Assembly (NCBI GenBank): GCA_037179385.1
Contig: CM074179.1
Location: forward strand, 31,625,903 to 31,689,902
Origin: Holothuria scabra
Lineage: Eukaryota > Echinodermata > Holothuroidea > Aspidochirotida > Holothuriidae
Direction of reading: 5' to 3'
DNA length: 64,000 bases
Of this stretch, positions 1 to 64,000 are shown one piece after another. Under the pieces are notes generated by a model that saw nothing but the letters and a program-made list of their open reading frames with translations, had not been told where the DNA came from and did not search any database. A program made the position numbers and the translations under genes. The stretch's first letter is position 1. Every line of letters begins with the position of its first letter.

Positions 1-248
1 TGCTGACCAACAAAATCACTCTTTTGTTGGTCAACAGAGTACTTCACAAGTGAGGAGATCTGTAGAAGACCCTGATAAATGCTTTCAACTTGTGATGGTT
101 ATCACTGGATAACTGTGACAGAAGAAGACATTTATTTTTACTGAAAAAAAAAAAAAAAAAACACAAAACAATTGAAAGCTTTTTTATCTTCTGTATCACA
201 TATTAGACAAGTCACAATGCGACCAAGTCACTCAGAGATGGAAAACAT

Positions 249-395
249 GTTCATTTAGAAGGAAAGGAGTGAAATTATTATCCAGGAAGGGAGTTAAATT
301 TCTTACAACTCTCCCCATATTTTCAAGTACAGAAAGGAAAATTTCCCTCCCAATTGCCCAAATTCCCGAGGTGTTTCCCAAATTTTTCCACCCAT
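249..395. repeat. Dispersed repeat fragment related to 42959 and 51490
   Basis: Shared phrases are GAAATTATTATCCAGGAAGG, AATTTCCCTCCCAATTGCCC and CCCAAATTTTTCCACCC. No end is defined. Confidence 0.4.
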
Positions 396-460
396 GAACT
401 GTAACCTCACTGTAGATCAACCAATTGCATCTTAAGTACAAAGAACTTCATTCAACGCAG

Positions 461-693
461 TGATGGTCTGACTTAGTATGAATAACTGGGGTCCATTTAT
501 TTAGTCTGGCAATTTCCTTGTATACCTGTATCAGGGATGGTTGCACACTGAAGCACCTTTTGATTCCCTCAATTTCACTCAATATGAGTGTTTGAAACTC
601 GTGTAGAAAATAAATGAAGACAATTTAAGGCTGATGAACCCCACTGATGGCTTCCAGTCACTAAACACAAGAACTGATCGGATTCATCTCTAC
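461..693 (+). repeat. Dispersed repeat J, copy 1
   Basis: It shares TGATGGTCTGA, ATAACTGGGGTC, CTGTATCA.GGATGGTT, AATGAAGACAATTTAA and ACTAAACACAAG, in the same order, with 50148-50391 and, inverted, with 9134-9365. Confidence 0.6.
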
Positions 694-695
694 TG

Positions 696-2039
696 GGAAA
701 AATGAGGTTGACTAGATCTTATGGGTGTTTGATAGATATACATGCTAAACTATGCAAGGTTTCCCTCCTTTCATTGTACTATTTATACATCATCACCTGT
801 TAAAGTACTCATGAAATACAAATTAATTGAATGTAATAGTTCCATGAAAGATCTTTGGACAGGAAAATTTGACATTTCACAGAAAGGGGTGGGATGGGTT
901 CTGCAGGGAGACTTCTCATGACCTTCAATAACTTGTGCCCTGACTGCCTTCAACTGGCAAAACCACAGACTCAGGGACCAAGTTTTTCAAGGAAAAAAAA
1001 ATAAGGTAAAAGTTTGCAAAAAGGAAGAAGAGCATGAAAATGTTGAAATCCTAAATACCATGACATATGTTACTACTACATACACTATGTAAAAAAGCTC
1101 TTAGGACAAACATCCCAAAAAGAATACAAATCCTCCATCCTGGAAGACATGATGCGGCAGAGATACTTTTAATTGTTTACTTATACTCTTAGAGTTACTC
1201 AGAAACTTCATGAACTCATTTGCATTCTATTGTAGACACAGATAACTGGACACATTTGACACAATTATCTAGAATATGTCATGTTATATACAGGGCTGTA
1301 GGTTCAAGAAGCAGCTGAGGAAGAAAATTACGACCCACAGTGGTTTTAACGACCCTGCACTAATGCTAAAATGAAGCCCATCTGACCCTTAAAAATTTCC
1401 ACTACTGTCACAAATCAGCTTGAATTTTATACCAATAAATCTCTGCAAGTTATTTTCAACCTACCCCAAAAACTACTCCAAAGAAAATATTACTGCTTTA
1501 ATAATAAACAGAATATAAAGACAAAACATGCCATTTCCCATCACCTGAAAAGCATGTTTTTGTAAAATTCTGTATGTGCCCTCCAGCCCGTTATTGTGCT
1601 CTGCTAAAATACTCTCCAATGGGATTTCAGGGAATAATTTATCTGGTTTTGCATCACAATTTGCTACACGAAATGGACAAATTGCTACACAAATACAACA
1701 TTGGTTAGCGGATTTTGTTCATAACTGGTGGGTTTTTGATGAATTTGTTGAAAAATGTGAAGTAAACCTCAAAATTGCTATGCAAATTCCTGAAGACTAA
1801 ATTATTCCCTGCTATTCGCATTCCACACTCAAACGGTTCTGGCTACAACCCTGGTGATATACATAATCATGTCATGACTATTCATGTCAAATTTGGAGGC
1901 ATGAATAATAATGTGATTCTATATATGGAAACACGTAATGAGAATAAAAAGTTGGAACTGCACAGATGCAAAGAGCAGATCAAGAATGGCAGACGGACAA
2001 AGTCACCAAAGAGCAGCCACAAACAGGAAAATTTTATTT
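696..2039. other. Non-coding stretch, no gene recognised
   Basis: AT-rich sequence with no exon homologous to the gene and no clear repeat family. Open frames near 1576-2199 have no recognisable domains. If the gene ends to the left of the window, this is intron; otherwise it is 3' flank. Confidence 0.5.
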
Positions 2040-2113
2040 TTATGCCATCTCCATGGAAACAAGAATATTTGCTGTAAGATCAGATCTACTCTCACCTTTG
2101 TGCTTTGAAGTTG
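2040..2113 (-). CDS. Weak candidate terminal coding exon
   Basis: A strong pyrimidine-rich acceptor (CTTTCCTGTCTGCAG) precedes 74 nt that, in the phase left by exon 14, give A-TSKHKGESRSDLTANILVSM-EMA and a stop. The resulting FSLSGA junction matches the FSLSGA of vertebrate CRMP2. The expected CRMP ending (APPGG block) is absent. An open frame of 24 codons is not rare by chance. AATAAA lies almost on the stop codon. Only a transcript would settle it. Confidence 0.25.
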
Positions 2114-2494
2114 CTGCAGACAGGAAAGAGAAAGCAACTGTGAATAGAGGGCGCTTTAAAGTGTCAACACTACAGACACCCTTTAAGATGTCATATTAAC
2201 CATATGTTGTCATCTCATAACCCATATGTGTAGTTTTTATTGATATTAAATAGGCATTTGCTCCAAAAAAATCAGGACCAAATTTTGTGTTTCACAATAT
2301 TTCACTTATAAAAATACTTGATAAACTTAAATGGAGCTCCTAAACAACTACACCATATTTAGTAATAGTTACAAATTACGTTTCCATGTTTACTTCCTGA
2401 GCGACAGATGTTGACAAGGCAACAAAAATTATCTCACCATCATGACAGGCAGTACGGGGGTGTAGGAACACGATAGCTTTAACGTCAAGTGCAC

Positions 2495-2798
2495 TTAAAG
2501 GCCTAACCTTCCCAACCCAGACTGTTCCCATTCTCCTAACCTTCTTACTTAAGCCCCTTCCACAACTGTGTAAAATTCATCCTCATCCACACATAATTTC
2601 ATTTTATTGCTTCATGGTGCCAAAACCCTATGTGAAATCAGAACATTATAAGTACAGTACATGCTGTGCAATGTGCAACATGAGCAACAGTAGCCTACAC
2701 TTTTTTAATTTGTTGTCCATCAAAGAGCTGTGACAACTGAGAATTTTTGTAGACTACTACAAAAGTTGTAGTTTGGGATGAGAATTGACTGCCTTTAA
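2495..2798 (+). mobile_element. TTAA-type MITE, family A copy 1
   Basis: This 304-bp element runs from TTAAAGGCCTAACC to GAATTGACTGCCTTTAA. It shares the internal phrases TTCTCCTAACCTTCTTACTT and TTTATTGCTTCATGG with the other copies. It has no coding capacity. Confidence 0.7.
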
Positions 2799-3031
2799 CT
2801 TTGAAGGTATCTTTGAATCCTCTTTCTAATGTCTTGTCTTTACACAATGCCATGTCACTAATGAAGCAAGGAAACTTTCCATTAGTTGAACTATGGCATG
2901 CATAATAATACCCCATGCATCCCTAAAACTTTTCACATGCAAATAACTCTGTTCTCAGTGAAATTAATGTTTACTGTATTCTTACTACTGTTGTAGACAA
3001 AGGTATGTTTCTTTCTAACTCATAGAAAAGT

Positions 3032-3248
3032 CAGGCCTTGAATTTTGAGGCAGGCAAGGGCCATGGCACACCATCACTCACCTCAAATCACTACAACGAG
3101 TGTCCTTTTTGTTCACACTGGATGAAGATTTAGAGCTCATATAAACCAATTACTCTGATAACACAGCACACCTACAGGAACCACACTCCTTAATTTTGTA
3201 TAGCATGTGATTTGTAGCACACTCTCAGGATCTAAGACTCAAGGCGTG
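3032..3248 (+). mobile_element. CAGGCCTTGA-family MITE, copy
   Basis: It begins CAGGCCTTGAATTTTGAGGC and ends GACTCAAGGCGTG. It shares AGCTCATATAAA and GTGATTTGTAGCACA with the copies at 31642 and 5487. Confidence 0.55.
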
Positions 3249-3717
3249 AACAATGTCATTCAGTGAAAGATTAACATTGTAATTGTCATTTCCAGGTTCG
3301 GAGTTCCCGTGCAAGTTCCACGTACATCTTTCAAGACTAAATCCTTGAAGCACTTTGTAAAGTAGGGACTGAATTTACATACACATGCTGCGTTATTTTA
3401 AAAAAGTTCCCCACCTGGAATGTCAGAGTTAATGCAGCACATAAATGCTATGCTCTCCTCACCCTCCAAACTTTAATTCCAGAAAAAGTTATTTCATTCA
3501 TTACTTAAAAGACAAATAGCCAGCCAACATGCTATACTAAAAAATCAAGTAATGAAGCAATTATAAACTAAACACAAAGAATTTTAAAATGAACCCAGTT
3601 TAAAATTACAATTATATGCATCAAGAGAGGTTGGAACAAAAACTCATATGGTCCCAGTGTTCTCCACCCATTACAAATATAGGAGGGTGGTGAGATCTGG
3701 TCAATCATAGGTGAGGT

Positions 3718-4022
3718 TTAAAGGCATATTTTCATCATCCCAAACAGTTCCAATTCTCCCAACCTACTTCCTTCTAGCCCCTCCCATATTTATCCAAAAC
3801 TCATCTTTATCCAGACACAATGCTAGTTTATTGCTTCATGGCTTGTCCCAGTGGCCATACAAGTCCATAATGTGTAATCAAGACACTCTCAGTGCCCATG
3901 CTGTGTAATTTAGCTATGATGCATTGTTTGAATGTGATGCCAATCAAAAAGCTGTACCAATTGAGAGTTTTGATGTATGCATACTGAAACTGTAGTTTAG
4001 GGTGACGAATGACTACCTTTAA
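3718..4022 (+). mobile_element. TTAA-type MITE, family A copy 2 (intact reference)
   Basis: This is an uninterrupted 305-bp copy bounded by TTAAAGGCA and ACTACCTTTAA, with CATCCCAAACAG near the left end and GTTTAGGGTGA near the right. It serves as the empty-site reference for the insertion at 16360. Confidence 0.72.
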
Positions 4023-4227
4023 GAGGCATAGGGGACACCCCTTCAATCCAAAACTTGTGAGATTTGTAACCATGAATGGCATCGAATGGTCATCTATTAG
4101 TGGCTATTTTTGGCCATTCTTTTTCTGACCTTTAGGACACATTGTAGTGTAGAAATAAGTTAACTAAAGATATTGAAATTGAATGTGAAGTCGTCAAAAA
4201 TATACAAATTTGTGTTTGTTTGGGTGC

Positions 4228-4350
4228 ATGAGGTTTTACAGAACTGTTTCTAACCAACTAGTTAAAGTTGGGCAAGCAGCAGCTTTTTTCTCGGATGTAG
4301 CTCACTGGCTTGTTTTTCCATACCCATTGCCTATGTTGAGTGTGTTTTCT
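4228..4350. repeat. SINE-like body fragment
   Basis: It carries GAGGTTTTACAGAACTGTTT, CAACTAGTTAAAGTTG and GTAGCTCACTGGCTTGTTTT, matching the GAGTTTTACAGC family at 53215 and 57617. Confidence 0.4.
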
Positions 4351-5486
4351 TAGAGGGACAGATATTTTTAGGAGAGTACCAACCATCTTGAGATATGGGA
4401 GACTAGGGAATTCACCCTGAGGGTGAGCTTCCTAAAACTCTCTGTGGGGAAATTATGTCCAACAACCATCCTGGTAGCTTCTTCCAAAGCCAAGAAATGA
4501 AACTTTTGCACGTTCTTTACATAACTTGAAAATCTGGTTCACTAATATGTACTGTCTCAGCAGTACACCCTGCCTGCTCATTTTCTTTTGAAATTAAAAT
4601 CCCCACCCCGTCCTGGGAAAACAATTCCATTCTTTCACATTTGAAAAGTTATATATCAAATGAAAGAAGTAAAACAAAGACTTAACTATAAATCTGTGGA
4701 ACAGTGAGTGGCGAGTGGATTATGAGCAGCACAAATATACAAAGATGATAATTTGAATAGGACAACAGCAACACCACAAATTATTGTGCAATTAACCATT
4801 TGAAACTGAAGATGAAAACTTCAACAGTATTTCATTTGGGTGCAGAAATGACATTTTAAGATGGAAACTGGGTTAGTTTCTCTCGGCAATGACATATTTT
4901 TGTAACTTTAGACTTGAGTTCGACTTTGAAGCCATCTGCAAATCATAGCATTGAGAGGCAACTGAAAGCTGTGTAGCTTGCAACATATAAACTAAAACAA
5001 ATTAAAATACAGGCATGTTAGTTTTGAAACTGTATTAATACTGTAGAAAAGAGTGCCATGTTTTAAAACTAAGTTGCCCCCCCCCCCTTCCTGTTGTAAA
5101 TAACTACCTGGTTCAAGTAATACATGACACAGACTTCATTTCACCAACCCTCTTACATTAATAAATTGTGCACTCACTTTCAGACAAGTTTACACAAAGG
5201 TTCAACTGAATTTTTTTTCAAATCAGCACAAATAATTAAAATAATTTTTGTTTAGCTGGGATGGAAAGAAACTGACACAATTCCAAACTGGGTGGTGCAC
5301 ACATACTCACCGTAGCAACACTACATCTCTGTGAGCACAAAATAAATTGTGATGTCATGTGAACAAAATTGCCAAATTGCCTTACTTTGGGAGGGGTTAT
5401 ATTACCTTACATGAGAAGCAATGTGCAACAAGTTTCTCAACCCTATCCCCTACCCATACATGAAGTTCCCACCCCCCACCCCCAGA
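4351..5486. other. Non-coding stretch, no gene recognised
   Basis: It contains a C10 run at about 5080 and no recognisable exon or complete element. Confidence 0.5.
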
Positions 5487-5701
5487 TTGCCTTGCTTGAA
5501 ATTCGAGGCATGTGAGTGCAATTGTACATCACCACTCACCTCAAATCACTATTAGGCATGTATCATTCCTTTTGCACATCTAAATAAGAATGTCAGCTCA
5601 TATAAATCTATTGAGAGTAAAACAGTACAACTCCCACACTCTTCAAATTCTCAAGGCATGCCATTTGAAGCAGGAATGGAAGTTCTCAAACTCAAGGCCT
5701 G
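5487..5701 (+). mobile_element. CAGGCCTTGA-family MITE, copy
   Basis: It runs from GCCTTGCTTGAAATTCGAGG to AACTCAAGGCCTG, with CACCACTCACCTCAAATCAC as in the copy at 3032. Confidence 0.5.
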
Positions 5702-7159
5702 GGGAGGGGAACCATACCCTTTCAAGTATATACTTTACAAACAATGCCCCCTCTTGCTGCACAATTTATCTGTTCAATACTGCTATTTGTCTCCCAAATA
5801 ACGTCCTAAATTGGAAGGGATTTCCCAGCTGTCACACAGTGGGATACTACAACAATTCCATGATCTGTTAGAATGCATTTCCTTAAATTTGAGAGAAGTG
5901 AAAATCTTGGACAAACTTACCTTCAAGTCACATTTACTTGCTATCAACTTTTTATTCAAATGCAAATTAAAATCTACCAACAACTGCAACAAACTGACCA
6001 ATGAGGTGTACTTTCAATTTTTTTACCTTACACCATCGGGGCATTTTCAAAAGATGGCAAATCATATTTTAAATTTCTTCACCAAATCTTCCCATTTTGG
6101 TTTGTTAGGTGTTACATTCATGTCTGGAGACTTATGTATCATGCCTGACATCATCTCTCCAGGTTAGGTTAAGGTCAAAGGGATGAGGTTAGATAGAGGG
6201 TTAAAGGTCTCAAGATTAATATCTTTACCTGACACATACTGTAAAGATTGAGTAGTTCCTTAACAATAACTTGATAACCTCCCTCCACCTTATGAAGAAG
6301 GCATTCCTCAGTCAAACCATGAAACAAATCACAAAAACTTTGGGAACAATATCAACATCTGACAAGAAACCCCCAAATTAAAATATTTGTCTTTATGTGA
6401 TTTCTGAAATTATCTTCAATGATAGGACAAAATAAAAGTGACAATTTGCAAGCATATACTGAATAAAACAATTGTAATATTGAATATTCTCTGCAGTTGA
6501 AGTGCCACTTTTTGGGCACAAGCATCAGAGTTTGATGCTCTTAAGCTAGAAAGATTGTATTTCTAAATTGTGACATGTATCATTCAAGCTTAGTACCTTT
6601 AGAAATGTATCATACAGTATTTGATGGCATTGAGCTAGAAACAATGCATTTCCTATTGTATGAATTGAGTGCAAAGAGTGTACTAAAACATGAATATTCA
6701 AATCACTTGACACGATACTGGGTATCATATGAAAAGTTTAGCAATTTGCTGCAAGAAATAAGGAATAATTTATTGAGTCTTGCAGGCAGTGGTTACAGTA
6801 CAAGGTGACAATATTTGAAGACTGAATGTTAAGCACCTACAGGGAGTAGTGTATTGTCTTACAGGACACACACAAAATGCCCACAGCAGTGTTTACGCTA
6901 AGGTGTCCGATTGCATGATTCTAAATCTCACGTCACAAGTCCCTCAAAGAAAATATTTGTATGCAGGGAAATTGCTACGCTGTTTCATAAATGCCATCTA
7001 AAATCAGCCCGAAAAACTTGTGGAAAAGAAAAAAATTCCTGCACAAATTTTTAGCCCTATTTTTTCACTGGCACACACACACACACTAACAGATGCACAA
7101 AAAAAAGGGCAAAAGAGATAAAGAGAGCATTAATTCAAATGCTGGTAGATTTTGAACAA
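5702..7159. other. Non-coding stretch, no gene recognised
   Basis: I searched both strands for the missing C-terminal CRMP block (APPGG) and found none. A short CA repeat lies at about 7073-7086. Confidence 0.5.
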
Positions 7160-7182
7160 TTAACCACTCCTTAATATTTTAC

Positions 7183-61809
<54,627 letters not shown>

Positions 61810-62200
61810 CGTGATCTAAGTTTTACTGAGAAACAGGCCTTTCTGGGTGAGAATAAACCAAACGGAACCCTTGCATAGGCTACTGATCAAGCTTCATGCA
61901 CGTTACATACAACACACAGTTAGGCGCTTGCACGCTTTGGTTTGTCACACAAGTCCAGGGGAAATCGGCAAAAATATCACCAATTTGAATCCTTTCTGAC
62001 TTCGATCGCAGATTGTTACCTTGAAAATACCAAAATGTCCATCAACTGTTTGCTTTCTGAGCAATCGGACATGAAAATCGTGAAATGAAGCGAGTTTTCG
62101 TACAATCGATCGCTTTTCGAGAGCCAAGTTTTGTGTGACAGAAGCAACCTGGCCTGACATACCCAGTAGGACACACCCACTTTGCATTCAAAATTTGTAC
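61810..62200 (-). promoter_or_regulatory. Probable 5' UTR and promoter region
   Basis: This is the sequence immediately upstream of the ATG. CpG dinucleotides are noticeably more frequent at about 61920-62110 than in the introns, as in an unmethylated promoter. I see no convincing TATA box or splice acceptor just before the ATG, so the transcription start is not placed. An upstream non-coding exon is possible. Confidence 0.35.
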
Positions 62201-63406
62201 TTAATCTATGACAAGATTATATTATGCTAATAGCCAGGGGTCGGCGCCAAACACGAAATTTAATTAACATAATTGATTGACACCAAGGTTTTCCAGGGCT
62301 TCTTTTCTGGTAGAGGGAGACATTCATATAATATCTTTGTAAATGTGCAATTATTATGCGGTACTGAAAACAGAAAGCTCGAATTTCGTATTCATGTACA
62401 TTACACTTTTGCCGTGCTGCTAGATCTCAAGGGAAATAGCTATATACTCATTGTCGGCGAAAACAGTACATATCGCAGGCTAAAATGAAGAGAGTCATCA
62501 TCATTCGTCACCTAAACTAAAATTTTGCATAGAATGTACCACAAATCGTATTTAGCACAGCCCTGTGACATCAATTTGAGAAAAGAAAACTGAATGGGGA
62601 GGAAATCATCTCGCAGGTCGTGCCCTTCAAAAAATAAAAAAAAAACCGTCGAACGTGTGTGGACTTATGACAGACAGATGTAGGAGGGTCACGTAGGGGG
62701 GAATTGGAACTATGTCAGTGGGTCAGGTGCGCGTCGAGAGGAATGAATCTGTTGGGGTTCTTCAGCGCGTAACAGGGTCCTGATGCACAGAGGTAGCACT
62801 GACTCACATGTCAAGCGGGATTATTCCATTCCTTCACACTGTTTGAGGCAGGAAGCAAATTTACGGAAGTTTGAACTTGAATGCTGGAGGGAAAACCATG
62901 AACGTAGACCCCGCCGCCTGCACCGGTCGAGTTCTACGAACAGGATACTCTGTTGAAGGCAGTCAAAGAGCACAGACTAGGCCTGCCAGGAGAAGAACAA
63001 TGCAAAGAAGTTGAAACTGAACAGCGTACCTAACCAGGACCAATCATACTCGTCTACACTGGTCAGTCAATGGCTCGATCACTTCGGTCAAACTGACCAA
63101 TCAGTCAGCCACTGGGTCAAAGGTATGCGCCGAGCTAAAACTGGTCAAATATCCTGGCCAAGCTGTGGTCGAATCTTATTTCTTATTGGTGAAATTTGAC
63201 TAAGAAGTGGTTTAATTTGAACATAGTTTAGTCAAACTGACTAAAGTTGGTTCGGTACATGGCCCACTTTGATCAATTGTATTTTGAGTATTTAGACTCT
63301 CTGGTAAGTATAAATCAATAAATCTTGCTGACCTGTTTTGAATACCCTGAACTCCCAGGTTTTTCACGAAGGTACGCGGCCTACGGTGGGGGTCCCGGGC
63401 AGGCTA
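62200..63406. other. Upstream flank, no gene recognised
   Basis: It contains a GGTCA-AAC-TGACC palindrome at 63086-63098 amid several further GGTCA/TGACC half-sites. No coding exon is recognised. Confidence 0.45.
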
Positions 63407-63668
63407 GCCCGCGGAGCGGACAAATTCTTTTCGTTCAGCTTAACGCTACGAAAAACCAACGTCCGCCGGGCAGAGATTGAACCACTGTGCACCGCCTACC
63501 TCAGGAATAGACCAATAAAGTGAATGCTTATGAATATTAAGTAATTCAACTTTTGGGCCCATTGAAAGGAGTTTCCGACCATCGCCTGCAGGCTCTGAGG
63601 GGCGGCAGGCTAAAGGGGGCTGCAGCCACAGAGGCAATACGCAGGCTACACTGCAATGTGTGTTTAAA
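63407..63668 (+). repeat. Dispersed repeat S, copy 2 (contiguous)
   Basis: This is the uninterrupted copy of the repeat at 46622-47290, in the upstream flank of the gene. Confidence 0.7.
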
Positions 63669-64000
63669 TGTTCACAGACTACGGGCATGCAGTATGATAC
63701 TCAGTGATTCTCCGATGCAGACCGTATGAGAAGTTGAACATCATTCATCATTTGGGGGCATTAACAGGAAAGATTTCAATACAAAACAAACAATTCCTAA
63801 AAAATCAAGTTTTTTTCTCTTCTCAAAGAAACCTTTACGCTACGACTCTTCAAACTTTAGTAATGGTTGGCCGAGATACTATTATCAACTCTAGTTGAAA
63901 GTGGCGTAGTTTAACATTTTTCGGGGAGGGGGGGGGGGGCACCCGAACTTTTTTTTTAATGTGAACACCTTTTCTGTGGGGATGTAATTTTCGTGCGCTG

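Noticed and set aside
5281..5340. Possible terminal exon around a GTGTGCACCACCCAG motif
   Set aside because: In the required phase it gives no CRMP-like ending, and there is no convincing acceptor.

Overview
The window is eukaryotic. Its one recognisable gene is split into at least 14 exons by GT-AG introns, and the rest is AT-rich, repeat-dense non-coding DNA. The gene content, the many MITE-like and hAT-like elements, and the protein's mixed dihydropyrimidinase/CRMP character suggest a marine invertebrate, perhaps a non-vertebrate deuterostome such as an echinoderm. That organism call is an inference with low certainty.

The gene lies on the minus strand and fills most of the window. It encodes a dihydropyrimidinase (DPYS/DPYSL, or CRMP, superfamily). 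Fourteen coding exons join in frame from an ATG at 61809 to a donor at 7183, giving 542 complete codons. All six metal and active-site residues of dihydropyrimidinase are present: H74, H76, carboxylated K166, H199, H255 and D333, each offset by exactly 7 from the human enzyme. The N-terminus and the C-terminal tail instead resemble the collapsin response mediator proteins. The terminal exon is not firmly identified: it may be the weak candidate at 2040-2113, or it may lie left of the window.

Layout by region. 62.2-64 kb: upstream flank with one dispersed repeat. 61.8 kb: first coding exon (12 codons). 34.8-61.8 kb: a first intron of about 27 kb, packed with hAT-type elements with 8-bp target duplications, a HIRAN-like element remnant, a 590-bp tandem duplication and hairpins. 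22.8-34.8 kb: exons 2-7, with a 145-bp tandem array in intron 4 in which every unit carries a nuclear-receptor DR1-like site. 15.8-22.8 kb: intron 7, which holds a 5.7-kb PIF/Harbinger-like element inserted into an older 305-bp MITE. 7.2-15.8 kb: exons 8-14. 1-7.2 kb: 3' intron or flank with MITEs.

I see no second protein-coding gene, rRNA, conventional tRNA gene or CRISPR array. Several tRNA-derived SINE-like fragments are present.
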